Source: Collinsella aerofaciens | GTDB lineage: Bacteria > Actinomycetota > Coriobacteriia > Coriobacteriales > Coriobacteriaceae | Assembly: GCF_015546965.1 (NCBI RefSeq) | Contig: NZ_JADMUF010000002.1 | Coordinates: 187,580 to 251,579, forward strand | Direction: 5' to 3' | DNA: 64,000 nucleotides | In this document: one piece after another, positions 1-7,889 of the stretch | How positions within the stretch are numbered: the first letter of the stretch is position 1 | Layout of the letters: every line of letters begins with the position of its first letter | Notes under the pieces: generated by a model | The model's database searches: none | What the model was told of the DNA's origin: nothing | The model's input: only the letters and a program-made list of their open reading frames with translations | Program-made: the position numbers and the translations under genes

Positions 1-1091
1 GCGGTGCCGGCGGTCTGGGCAACACGCACTTTGTGACGTCGGTACGCCGCGCTCCGGCCTTTGCCCAGCTAGGCGAGCCGGCCGAGGAGCACTGGATTGA
101 GCTTGAGATGAAGCTCATGGCCGATGCCGCGCTCGTGGGCTTTCCCTCGGTAGGTAAGTCATCGCTCATTGCGCGCATGAGTGCCGCCCGCCCCAAGATC
201 GCTGACTACCCGTTTACTACGCTCGTGCCGAACCTCGGCATGGTGCGTGCCGGCGAATATTCTTACGTCGTTGCCGACGTCCCCGGTCTTATCGAGGGCG
301 CGAGCGAGGGCAAGGGCCTGGGTCACCAGTTCCTGCGCCACATTGAGCGTACGGCCCTGATCATGCATGTCGTCGACATGACGGGCGGTTTTGAGGATCG
401 CGATCCGGTTGAGGACTATCGCATCATCAACCGCGAGCTCGAGCAGTATGGCGCCGAGCTTTCGGAGCGTCCGCAGATCGTCGTTGCCAACAAGTGCGAC
501 GCGCCGGGCACGGCCGATAGGATTGCCGACCTCAAGCGCGCAGCGCTCGACGATGGACATATGTTCTTTGCCGTGTCTGCTGTTACGGGCGCCGGTCTCA
601 ATACGTTGATGCTTGCCGTAGGTGAGCAGGTGGCCAAGCTCCGCGCCGAGCTGGCGGTCTCCGATGAACCGGTCGACCTGCGCGACGATGAGTGGGAGCG
701 CCGCCGCCTGCAGCGTGAGAAGCGTTTCCGCATTGTCCAGGAAGAGCCCGGTGCCTTCCGCGTGGTCGGTCGTGCCATCGAGCGCATGGTCATTCAGACC
801 GACTGGGAAAATGAGGAAGCCGTCATTTACCTGCAGCATAAGTTTGCGCGTATGGGTGTTGACGACGCGCTCGAGAAGGCCGGTTGCCGTGCGGGCGACG
901 AGGTTCGCATTTGCCAGCGCACCTTTGACTTTGAGGGCGCCGAGGACTTCTCGGAGTACGAGGAGCTTGAGGATGCTGGCGAGGACGTTGCCGTTGAGGC
1001 CATTGACGTAACTGATGCTGCGGATGAGGGCGTCGAGGTTGTCGATGCGGCGGATGCCGAGGACGATGCCGAGACCTCGGAGGGCGAGTAA
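1..1091 (+). CDS. obg: GTPase Obg/CgtA (5' end outside window)
   Basis: Ribosome-associated GTPase acting in late 50S assembly. The reading frame is already open at base 3, so the N-terminal Obg glycine-rich domain is cut by the window edge; its tail (GGLGNTHF) is visible. The G domain follows, with a P-loop GFPSVGKSS at about 138-164, the G3 motif DVPG and G4 NKCD. The C-terminal OCT domain (FRVVGRAIERMV onward) is present, then a roughly 40-residue Asp/Glu-rich tail. The tail is beyond the conserved domains. nadD begins 3 bases after the stop, so the two are probably cotranscribed. Confidence 0.96.
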   Translation, partial: GAGGLGNTHFVTSVRRAPAFAQLGEPAEEHWIELEMKLMADAALVGFPSVGKSSLIARMSAARPKIADYPFTTLVPNLGMVRAGEYSYVVADVPGLIEGASEGKGLGHQFLRHIERTALIMHVVDMTGGFEDRDPVEDYRIINRELEQYGAELSERPQIVVANKCDAPGTADRIADLKRAALDDGHMFFAVSAVTGAGLNTLMLAVGEQVAKLRAELAVSDEPVDLRDDEWERRRLQREKRFRIVQEEPGAFRVVGRAIERMVIQTDWENEEAVIYLQHKFARMGVDDALEKAGCRAGDEVRICQRTFDFEGAEDFSEYEELEDAGEDVAVEAIDVTDAADEGVEVVDAADAEDDAETSEGE

Positions 1092-1094
1092 GCC

Positions 1095-1772
1095 ATGTCG
1101 TTGCGCGGTGGAATCGGTTTGCCCGAGCTTCCTCTAGAGGACGGGCAGGAGTTTAGGCTCGGCATTATGGGTGGCACCTTTGATCCCATCCATTACGGGC
1201 ACCTGGTGACCGCCGAGCAGGCGCGCGAGTCGCTCGACTTGGACGCTGTGCTCTTTATGCCGGCGGGCTCTCCTGCCTTTAAGCTTGACAAGCCGGTGTC
1301 GCCTGCCGAGGACCGTTATGCCATGACGGTCCTCGCCACCGCCGCGAACCCGGCCTTTTTGGCGAGCCGGTTCGAGATCGACCGTCCGGGCGTAACCTAT
1401 ACGGCCGATACGCTTCATGCCCTTCGCGACTTTTACCCGCCGCAGGTAAAGCTCTACTTTATTACGGGCGCCGACGCGATTATCGATATTGTGACCTGGC
1501 ATGATGCCGAACGAATCGCTGAGCTTGCTACCTTTATTGCGGCGACACGACCGGGCTTTGATATCGATACGGCGCGTGCCCGAATCAAAGAGTCGGGGCT
1601 GCCGTTCGACGTGCGCTATATTCAGATTCCGGCGCTGGCGATCAGCTCGACGAACATTCGCAAGCGAGTTGCCCGCGGTATGAGCGTGCGCTATCTTACG
1701 AGCGAGTCCGTGCTCGGCTACATTCGCAAACGCAGGCTATATGCCGATTTGGGCCAAGAAGATTTTGAGTGA
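1095..1772 (+). CDS. nadD: nicotinate-nucleotide adenylyltransferase
   Basis: Transfers AMP from ATP to nicotinate mononucleotide to make deamido-NAD, a step of NAD synthesis. The nucleotidyltransferase signature GGTFDPIHYGHL is at residues 26-37 and the second motif ISSTNIR is near the C-terminus. At 225 aa it has about 20 residues before the first strand, slightly longer than usual. The ATG at 1095 lies 3 bases after obg. The order obg-nadD-yqeK-rsfS is a widely conserved cluster and supports the call. Confidence 0.95.
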   Translation: MSLRGGIGLPELPLEDGQEFRLGIMGGTFDPIHYGHLVTAEQARESLDLDAVLFMPAGSPAFKLDKPVSPAEDRYAMTVLATAANPAFLASRFEIDRPGVTYTADTLHALRDFYPPQVKLYFITGADAIIDIVTWHDAERIAELATFIAATRPGFDIDTARARIKESGLPFDVRYIQIPALAISSTNIRKRVARGMSVRYLTSESVLGYIRKRRLYADLGQEDFE

Positions 1773-1784
1773 TGGGGGTCTACG

Positions 1785-2393
1785 TTGTCGGTAGAGGATC
1801 AGTTTGAGGGCGATGAGCACGCGCTGCTCAAGCACATTCAAGAGCTGCTCGATGTTCGCATGAAGGATAAGCGCAAGCGCTATGTGCATTCGCTGGGTGT
1901 TGCCGAGACCGCACTTCATCTGGCCGAGGTCTACGGCGTTGACCGCTTTGATGCCGCTGCTGCCGGTCTGATCCACGACTGGGACAAAGTGCTCTCCGAC
2001 GACGAGCTGGTTACGCGCGCTCTGCATTACGGCATTAAGATTGCCGGCTCTCCTTCCGCCGCGACGCCGCTTTTGCATGGTCCTGTTGCCGCCTATGAGC
2101 TTCCGCAGCTTTTCCCCGAGCTGTCGCCGGCCGTTTTCCAGGCTGTCGACCGTCACACCGTGGGTGCCTGCGACATGACGCCGCTCGATATGGTGGTCTT
2201 TGTGGCCGATGCCATTGAGCCCAACCGCCACGGCGACTATGCCCATGCGCTGCGCAAGATGGTGGGGGAGTCGACGCTCGACGAGTTGTTCTTCTCCTGT
2301 TTTGCGCAGGGTTTGGTCTATGTGATCCAGTCCGGGCGCTATCTTTATCCCACGGCTATTTCGATTTACAACCATTACGCCCAGCTACGCTAG
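1785..2393 (+). CDS. yqeK: HD-domain hydrolase YqeK (Ap4A hydrolase family)
   Basis: HD-superfamily phosphohydrolase. Family members hydrolyse diadenosine tetraphosphate symmetrically to ADP. Metal-binding features are visible: the first His in RYVHSLGV, the HD pair in LIHDWDK, and later His residues (DRHTVG). Starts at TTG 1785, 12 bases after nadD, with a G-run (GGGGG) as ribosome site. It lies between nadD and rsfS, its usual place. 202 aa is normal for the family. The exact substrate is inferred from the family. Confidence 0.9.
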   Translation: MSVEDQFEGDEHALLKHIQELLDVRMKDKRKRYVHSLGVAETALHLAEVYGVDRFDAAAAGLIHDWDKVLSDDELVTRALHYGIKIAGSPSAATPLLHGPVAAYELPQLFPELSPAVFQAVDRHTVGACDMTPLDMVVFVADAIEPNRHGDYAHALRKMVGESTLDELFFSCFAQGLVYVIQSGRYLYPTAISIYNHYAQLR

Positions 2394-2420
2394 CTCGGGC
2401 TGTCTAGAAAGAGGTATTCC

Positions 2421-2876
2421 ATGGCCGACGAGACCATGACCGACGAACAGATTCTTGAACGTGTGGAGCACAAGAGCTTCGCCGCCACGTCCGACCGCAC
2501 TGCCGCCTCGCTGTCCGCGAGCGGTGTCGCCGCCGAGGATGTCGCCCGCGCCGCCGCGCAGGCCGCCTACGACAAGAAAGGCGAGGACGTTCAGGTGCTC
2601 GACCTGACTGAGCTTTCCGATGTGTGCGACTACTTTGTCCTTGCTACCGGCACCAACAACCGCCAGGTTGATTCGATCGTCGACGAGATTGAGGAGAAGG
2701 TCGCCGAGGCTTGCGGCGAGCACCCGTTTTCCATCGAGGGCCGCGAGCAGAAGACCTGGATGCTCATGGACTACGGTTCGGTTGTCGTCCACGTCTTCAC
2801 TCCCGAAGCCCGCGACTTCTACCGCCTCGAGAAACTCTGGGGAGACGCCCCCCAGCTCCCCCTCAACCTCCTCTAG
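2421..2876 (+). CDS. rsfS: ribosomal silencing factor RsfS
   Basis: Binds ribosomal protein L14 on the 50S subunit and blocks joining with 30S when nutrients are scarce. The RsfS domain occupies roughly residues 44-151, with the hallmark C-terminal run (KTWMLMDYGSVVVHVF, then FYRLEKLWGDAP). The first 40 or so residues are an Ala-rich acidic extension not found in the shortest homologues. ATG 2421 has an upstream GAAAGAGG. A strong intrinsic terminator follows, closing the obg-nadD-yqeK-rsfS group. Confidence 0.93.
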   Translation: MADETMTDEQILERVEHKSFAATSDRTAASLSASGVAAEDVARAAAQAAYDKKGEDVQVLDLTELSDVCDYFVLATGTNNRQVDSIVDEIEEKVAEACGEHPFSIEGREQKTWMLMDYGSVVVHVFTPEARDFYRLEKLWGDAPQLPLNLL

Positions 2877-2919
2877 GAGCTCATTTGGGACGGGGCTATT
2901 TAGCTACCTTCTATCGTTC

Positions 2920-2960
2920 GCCGGGCAGTTGCACCATTCGCAGCTGCCCGGCTTTTTTTG
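2920..2960 (+). terminator. intrinsic terminator after rsfS
   Basis: GC-rich stem GCCGGGCAG...CTGCCCGGC (2920-2952) followed directly by seven T. It ends the plus-strand group and sits between convergent rsfS and dinB. There is no T-run on the minus side, so it serves the plus strand. Confidence 0.9.
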
Positions 2961-2969
2961 CCTTAGGGA

Positions 2970-4223
2970 CTAATCGTCGAAGCGGGATTGGCGGCCGAAG
3001 GATAGGGCGGTGTCGCCGAACTTGTCTCGGACGGCGTCGATAGCGACGGAGAGGTCGCGACGGTCGCTCGATTGGGCTCCGCGGTCGTCGACTTCGCAGA
3101 ACAGGTCGGTTTGGATCCCGCCTTGGTGGTCGAAGTCGCTCATGCCGATGCCCGCCAGGCGCACATGCATGCCTTCCTGCCAGATGTTGTCGAGCAGATC
3201 GAGCGCTACGGCAACAAAGATATTCTCGTCATCGGTGGGGTGTGGAAGTCGACGCTGCGCCGTTCGCCCGCTTCCATACGAATACTTGAGCTTGAGCGTC
3301 ACCGTGGCGCCTGTTAGTCCCTGACGGCGCAGACGGCGTCCCACTGACTCTCCCAACAGCGCAATCGCCGCCTCAATATCCCCACGCTCAGTCAAATCTT
3401 TAGCAAAGGTGCGTTCATTGCTGACCGACTTGACCTCGCGCTCTTCATCGAGGCTCGTGACTTCGGAGATTTCGAGTCCCAGCGCACGCTGACGCATGCG
3501 CTCGCCGTTGACGCCAAAAATAGAGGCCAAGGTGGATTCCGGTGCACGTGATAGCTCGCCGAGGGTGTAGATGCGCATGCGGCGCAGTCGCTCCTCGGCC
3601 GAGCGACCGATGCCGCTCATGGCAGATACCGGCAGCGCGGCCAAAAAGCGCTGCTCGGTTCCGGGGCGCACGATGGTCAGCCCAAACGGCTTATCCCGCT
3701 CGCTTGCGATCTTTGCGACCGTCTTGTTGCAGCCCACGCCGATGGAGCACGTCACTCCCAGCGCTGCCACGCGGTCGCTTATACGCCGCGCAACTAGCAG
3801 CGGGTCTTCGGGCGCAAAGCGGCCCGGTGTGATATCGATAAAGGCTTCGTCGATGGATACGCGCTCCACGCGCGGCGTCTCCTCGGCAAGAATCGCCATG
3901 ACCTGCGCGCTCACCTCGCGGTAGCGATCAAAGTGCCCGTGCGTCCAAATGGCTTGCGGGCACAAGCGCCGCGCCTCGGCCGAGGCCATGGCAGAGTGCA
4001 CGCCAAAGCGACGTGCCTCATACGAACACGTGGACACGACGCCACGCGAATCGGCGTCTCCGCCCACGATGAGCGGCTTTCCGCGCCATTCGGGATGATC
4101 GAGCATCTCCACGCTCGCAAAAAACGCATCGAGGTCCATGAGGCCCACCGCCGGACCCGTCCAGGGAGGCGGCGTGACGCCCATGGCATCCTCATAACCG
4201 TATGTATGTTCGCGTCTTTCCAT
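2970..4223 (-). CDS. dinB: DNA polymerase IV (Y-family)
   Basis: Error-prone translesion polymerase. Catalytic Y-family motifs are clear: DLDAFFASVE near the N-terminus and SIDEAFIDIT further on, followed by the thumb HhH region (SGIGRSAEERLRRM) and the little-finger domain. 417 aa is normal. It is a single gene on the minus strand, convergent with rsfS and divergent from rpsP. The ATG is at 4223; a TATACT hexamer lies only 6 bases upstream, so the mRNA may be leaderless. I see no clear LexA box in front. Confidence 0.95.
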   Translation of the reverse strand: MERREHTYGYEDAMGVTPPPWTGPAVGLMDLDAFFASVEMLDHPEWRGKPLIVGGDADSRGVVSTCSYEARRFGVHSAMASAEARRLCPQAIWTHGHFDRYREVSAQVMAILAEETPRVERVSIDEAFIDITPGRFAPEDPLLVARRISDRVAALGVTCSIGVGCNKTVAKIASERDKPFGLTIVRPGTEQRFLAALPVSAMSGIGRSAEERLRRMRIYTLGELSRAPESTLASIFGVNGERMRQRALGLEISEVTSLDEEREVKSVSNERTFAKDLTERGDIEAAIALLGESVGRRLRRQGLTGATVTLKLKYSYGSGRTAQRRLPHPTDDENIFVAVALDLLDNIWQEGMHVRLAGIGMSDFDHQGGIQTDLFCEVDDRGAQSSDRRDLSVAIDAVRDKFGDTALSFGRQSRFDD

Positions 4224-4229
4224 GTCATG

Positions 4230-4235
4230 AGTATA
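4230..4235 (-). promoter_or_regulatory. candidate -10 box of dinB (leaderless)
   Basis: Read on the minus strand, TATACT is followed by CATGAC and then the dinB ATG. Transcription would begin at or within a base of the A of the start codon. There is no good -35 hexamer and no Shine-Dalgarno sequence. The placement is what leaderless actinobacterial genes show. Confidence 0.5.
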
Positions 4236-4267
4236 CCGCGCAGCTCATGTGGGGTGCGTGTATGTGC

Positions 4268-4295
4268 TTGCAAATCCCGAATTCTTGTCTAAGAT
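4268..4295 (+). promoter_or_regulatory. promoter of the rpsP operon
   Basis: TTGCAA (4268-4273), 16-base spacer, TAAGAT (4290-4295). This leaves an untranslated leader of about 120 bases before rpsP. Near its end is a small hairpin (GCAGC, loop CTAAA, GCTGC at 4391-4405) just ahead of the ribosome site. Confidence 0.65.
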
Positions 4296-4424
4296 ATGGA
4301 TTTGCCCTCGACTACACCGAAGAAGTTGGTCTCACGGACTTCACCTGCCCGCGTCGATGGCGTATTATGTTCAACTGTTTGTTTGTAGTTGCAGCCTAAA
4401 GCTGCTTGGTTGGAGGAGTTTCCT

Positions 4425-4766
4425 TTGGCAGTCAAGATTCGCCTTGCTCGTCACGGCGCTAAGAAGCGTCCGTACTACCGTGTCGTCGTCGCCGATTCCC
4501 GCGCCCCGCGTGACGGTCGTATCATCGAGGAGGTTGGCCGCTACAACCCGATGACCGCCCCCAAGACCATCAACCTCGACCTCGAGAAGATCGCCGACTG
4601 GCAGTCCAAGGGCGCTCAGCTCACCGACGCCGTCGCCGCTCTGGTCAAGGCCGCCAACGAGGGCGAGAAGACCGAGACCGTCGTCAAGAAGTCCAAGAAG
4701 CAGCTCGCCAAAGAGGCCGAGGCCGCTAAGGCTGCCGCTGAGGCCGCTGAGGGCGCCGAGGAGTAA
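4425..4766 (+). CDS. rpsP: 30S ribosomal protein S16
   Basis: Small-subunit assembly protein. The conserved N-terminus ([21 protein letters not shown]) and the GRYNPM motif identify it. I start it at TTG 4425, which has GGAGGA at 4412-4417 seven bases upstream; an in-frame TTG at 4389 would add 12 non-conserved residues with no ribosome site. The C-terminus carries a Lys/Ala/Glu-rich tail of some 35 residues. It heads rpsP-khpA-rimM-trmD-lepB. Confidence 0.96.
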   Translation: MAVKIRLARHGAKKRPYYRVVVADSRAPRDGRIIEEVGRYNPMTAPKTINLDLEKIADWQSKGAQLTDAVAALVKAANEGEKTETVVKKSKKQLAKEAEAAKAAAEAAEGAEE

Positions 4767-4769
4767 ATC

Positions 4770-5054
4770 GTGCCTGAGGTTGACGCTGCACAGCTCGAGG
4801 GTGAGGCAATGCTCTCAGATCGCATCGCCGATCTCGTCGAATATCTCGTTGTTCAGATCGTCGACGACCCGGATTCCGTGAGCCTTGAGGTCATCGACGG
4901 TGACGACGCCTCTACGATTGAGGTTTCGGTCGCCGAGGATGACGTCGCTAAGGTCATCGGCCGTCGTGGCCGTACCATCAAGGCCATTCGCACGCTCGCC
5001 CGTGCACTGGCCGCTCGCCTCGACACTGCTGTCGAGGTAGAGGTTCTGGGCTAG
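4770..5054 (+). CDS. khpA: KH-domain RNA-binding protein KhpA
   Basis: Small single-KH RNA-binding protein; in Gram-positive relatives it pairs with KhpB and affects envelope growth. The KH GxxG loop is seen in VIGRRGRTIKAIR. GTG 4770 is 3 bases after rpsP with GAGGAG at 4758-4763. An ATG at 4809, preceded by GAGGGTGAGG, would give an 81-aa protein closer to the common length, so the true start may be there. Position between rpsP and rimM is typical. Confidence 0.9.
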   Translation: MPEVDAAQLEGEAMLSDRIADLVEYLVVQIVDDPDSVSLEVIDGDDASTIEVSVAEDDVAKVIGRRGRTIKAIRTLARALAARLDTAVEVEVLG

Positions 5055-5058
5055 GACC

Positions 5059-5580
5059 TTGAGGTCCCAGTACAAAAACATCGCCCGTGTGGTCAAGCCG
5101 CACGGAAGGAAGGGGGAGGTCCTCGCGCAGCCGCTGCGGGGGCTTCCTTCTGTATTAGAGCCGGGTATGCGCGTCGCCCTGACGCCGCCGGCGCTCAAGC
5201 GCGACCGCTTTTGCACGGTCGTGTCCGTCACCGATACGGGCGATGGCGATCTGGTCTCGTTTGAGGGCATTGACGATTTGACGGCCGCCGAGGGCATCAC
5301 GGGATGCTACGTGCTGGCAAATCGTGACGACTTTGAGCTCGATTCGCTTGACGCTGCCTATACCGACCTGATGGGTCGCGAGGTGGTCGACGAGCGCTTC
5401 GGTTCGCTCGGCACGATCGTCGAGATTATGTCGACGCCCGCTAACGATGTTTGGGTTGTCGAGGGTGATCGGTACGGCGAGGTACTGATTCCCGTGATCG
5501 AGCAGGTCGTGCTCGATCTTCCCGACACAGGAACAATTTCCGTCCACGTTATGGACGGCCTGATCGATATGGACAAGTAG
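5059..5580 (+). CDS. rimM: ribosome maturation factor RimM
   Basis: Binds S19 and assists 16S 3'-domain (head) maturation of the 30S subunit. The N-terminal RimM domain opens with IARVVKPHGRKGEV and the PRC-barrel half follows, including TPANDVWVV and a VLIPVIEQVV segment near the C-terminus. 173 aa is normal. It starts at TTG 5059, 4 bases after khpA, and is followed 10 bases later by trmD, its usual partner. Confidence 0.93.
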   Translation: MRSQYKNIARVVKPHGRKGEVLAQPLRGLPSVLEPGMRVALTPPALKRDRFCTVVSVTDTGDGDLVSFEGIDDLTAAEGITGCYVLANRDDFELDSLDAAYTDLMGREVVDERFGSLGTIVEIMSTPANDVWVVEGDRYGEVLIPVIEQVVLDLPDTGTISVHVMDGLIDMDK

Positions 5581-5590
5581 GGAGGAAAAC

Positions 5591-6349
5591 ATGCTGATCG
5601 AGACCCTTTCGGTCTTTCCCGAGATGTTTGAGCCCGTCATGTCCACGTCGATCTTAGGCCGCGCCCGCAAGGCCGGCCTTTTTGATTTTAAGGCGTATAA
5701 CCTGCGCGACTGGACGCACGACCGCCATCGTACCGTCGATGACGAGCCGTACGGCGGCGGGCAGGGCATGCTCATGAAGGTCGAGCCTATCGCAGAGGCC
5801 ATCGAAGCCATTAGCGCAGAGGGTCCCAAGCCCACTGTGGTGTTCTTTACCCCCTGTGGCGAGCCTTTTACGCAGCATGTGGCCGAGCGCCTGCTCAAAA
5901 ACGAGCGCCTGCTGTTTGTGTGCAGTCGCTACGAAGGCGTCGACGAGCGCGCGTATGCGTATGCCGACGAGCGTCTGTCGATCGGCGACTATGTGCTTAC
6001 GGGTGGCGAGCTACCCGCCATGGTCGTTGCCGATGCCGTCGTGCGTCTCATTCCCGGCGCCTTGGGCGACGAGATGAGCAACGTAGACGAGTCGTTCTCG
6101 ACTGCCGAGGACGGTGGCCTGCTGGAGTACGCGCAGTACACCCGTCCCGCCGAGTTCAAGGGCGAGGGTGTGCCTCCGGTACTCGTGAGCGGCGATCACG
6201 CCAAGGTCGATGCCTGGCGCCGCAAGAATGCCATCGAGCGCACCTGCCGCTGGCGCCCCGATCTTCTCGAGACGGCGCGGCTTACGCCCGAGGAACGTGC
6301 GTTTGCTCAGGAAATCCTGGACGCTTCGTATTCGCAGAGCGAGGAGTGA
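5591..6349 (+). CDS. trmD: tRNA (guanine-N1-)-methyltransferase TrmD
   Basis: Makes m1G37 in tRNA, which prevents +1 frameshifting. It is a SPOUT enzyme with the trefoil-knot motifs CSRYEGVDER and SIGDYVLTGGELPAM, and the substrate loop YGGGQGM. ATG 5591 is preceded by GGGAGGAAAAC. At 252 aa it is full length. Its stop overlaps the ribosome-site region of lepB. Confidence 0.97.
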   Translation: MLIETLSVFPEMFEPVMSTSILGRARKAGLFDFKAYNLRDWTHDRHRTVDDEPYGGGQGMLMKVEPIAEAIEAISAEGPKPTVVFFTPCGEPFTQHVAERLLKNERLLFVCSRYEGVDERAYAYADERLSIGDYVLTGGELPAMVVADAVVRLIPGALGDEMSNVDESFSTAEDGGLLEYAQYTRPAEFKGEGVPPVLVSGDHAKVDAWRRKNAIERTCRWRPDLLETARLTPEERAFAQEILDASYSQSEE

Positions 6350-6351
6350 GT

Positions 6352-6915
6352 ATGGTTCCATCGCAGCATTCCGCGCTGAGGGGCGCTTTTGAGTGGATTG
6401 CGGTCATCGTAATCGCGCTCGCCGCCACCTTTTTGATCCGCACGTTTGTGGTCGAGCCCTTTGTGGTGCCCACCGGCTCTATGGAGGACACGATCGAGAT
6501 CGGCGATCAGATTCTGGCACAAAAGGTCTCCCTTGAGTTCGGTCAGCCCGTCAAGCAGGGTGACATCGTGGTGTTCCACAACCCTGATGGCACCTCCGAG
6601 CATGATGTGCTCGTAAAGCGCGTTATTGCCACGGCCGGCCAGACGGTCGATCTGCAGGACGGCAAGGTGGTCGTTGACGGCCAAGCGCTTGACGAGGACT
6701 ATACGACGGGCATGAGCTGGCCGCTTTCGGTTCAAGCGCCCAGCGCCCAGGTGAGCTATCCCTACACCGTCCCCGATGACTGTGTGTGGGTGATGGGCGA
6801 CAACCGAGAGAACTCAGCCGACTCCCGCTACTTTGGGCCGGTCGACCGCTCCGATTTAATGGCCGTGGCACTCGTTCGCTACTGGCCGCTCAACCGCATC
6901 GGCGCTATCGACTAA
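6352..6915 (+). CDS. lepB: signal peptidase I
   Basis: Membrane serine protease that removes Sec signal peptides on the outer face of the membrane. One N-terminal membrane segment (about residues 13-30) is followed by the catalytic Ser43 in PTGSMEDT and the catalytic Lys in DVLVKRVIA, with the later GDNRENSADSRYFGPV box. ATG 6352 is chosen because GAGGAG lies 5 bases upstream; GTG 6346 would also be in frame. 187 aa is the short Gram-positive form. It ends the rpsP group. Confidence 0.95.
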   Translation: MVPSQHSALRGAFEWIAVIVIALAATFLIRTFVVEPFVVPTGSMEDTIEIGDQILAQKVSLEFGQPVKQGDIVVFHNPDGTSEHDVLVKRVIATAGQTVDLQDGKVVVDGQALDEDYTTGMSWPLSVQAPSAQVSYPYTVPDDCVWVMGDNRENSADSRYFGPVDRSDLMAVALVRYWPLNRIGAID

Positions 6916-6974
6916 AAACCGCTATAGTACAGTACCTAACCGTGTAATCGTTTCGACGAGGGGATATTAGAGGC

Positions 6975-7886
6975 ATGAACGCTTCATCGCTTTCCTTCCA
7001 AGACATCATCCTGCGCCTCCAGCAGTACTGGGGCGAGCAGGGCTGCGTCATTATGCAGCCCTATGACTCCGAGGTCGGTGCCGGTACCTTCCATACCGCG
7101 ACCACGCTGCGCTCGCTCGGTCCCGCCGAGTGGCGCACCTGCTATGCGCAGCCTTGCCGCCGTCCCGCCGACGGCCGCTACGGTGAGAACCCCAACCGCA
7201 TGCAGCACTACTATCAGTTCCAGGTGCTCATCAAGCCCTCGCCGGTCAACGCCCAGGAGCTCTACCTGGGTTCGCTGGCCGCCATTGGCCTGGACCCCAA
7301 CGACCATGACGTCCGCTTTGTCGAGGACGACTGGGAGAGCCCGACGCTCGGCGCCTGGGGTCTTGGCTGGGAGGTCTGGCTCAACGGCATGGAGGTCACG
7401 CAGTTTACGTACTTCCAGCAGGTGGGCGGCATCGAGGTCGACCCCGTGCCTGTCGAGATCACCTATGGCCTGGAGCGTATCGCCATGTATGCGCAGGGCG
7501 TCAACTCCGTCTACGACCTGGTGTGGAGCTACCTGCCCGACGGCACGCCCATGACCTATGGCGACGTGTTCCTCGAGAACGAGCGCGAGTTCAGTGCCTA
7601 TAACTTTGAGGTCGCCAACGTCGAGATGATGCGTCAGAAGTTTGACGACTACGAGGCCGAGTGCCATTCCTGCCTGGAGCGAAAGCTGCCGCTGCCGGCG
7701 TACGACTGTGTCATGAAGTGCAGCCACGCTTTTAACCTGCTCGATGCCCGCGGCGCCCTGTCCGCGGTCGAGCGTGCCAACTACATCCTGCGCGTCCGCG
7801 CCGTCGCCAAGGCGTGCTGCGAGGCCTACATGGCCGAGGTCGCCGGAGTCAACGAGAATGCCGACCAGGAAGGCGAGGTGGCGTAA
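6975..7886 (+). CDS. glyQ: glycine--tRNA ligase alpha subunit
   Basis: Catalytic subunit of the heterotetrameric (alpha2beta2) glycyl-tRNA synthetase. The highly conserved opening ([17 protein letters not shown]) and the class II segments ([29 protein letters not shown]) are present. ATG 6975 follows a GAGGGG...AGAGG ribosome site. A TATAGT hexamer lies at 6923-6928, without a good -35, so a promoter is possible in the 59-base gap after lepB. glyS starts 4 bases downstream. No T-box leader is seen. Confidence 0.97.
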   Translation: MNASSLSFQDIILRLQQYWGEQGCVIMQPYDSEVGAGTFHTATTLRSLGPAEWRTCYAQPCRRPADGRYGENPNRMQHYYQFQVLIKPSPVNAQELYLGSLAAIGLDPNDHDVRFVEDDWESPTLGAWGLGWEVWLNGMEVTQFTYFQQVGGIEVDPVPVEITYGLERIAMYAQGVNSVYDLVWSYLPDGTPMTYGDVFLENEREFSAYNFEVANVEMMRQKFDDYEAECHSCLERKLPLPAYDCVMKCSHAFNLLDARGALSAVERANYILRVRAVAKACCEAYMAEVAGVNENADQEGEVA

Positions 7887-7889
7887 GCC

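Noticed and set aside
5920-6351. N-terminal extension of lepB into trmD
   Set aside because: The frame is open but Arg-rich and unlike signal peptidase; the ATG at 6352 has a good ribosome site.
6916-6974. T-box or glycine riboswitch before glyQ
   Set aside because: The gap is only 59 bases, too short for either, and no terminator or T-box sequence is present.
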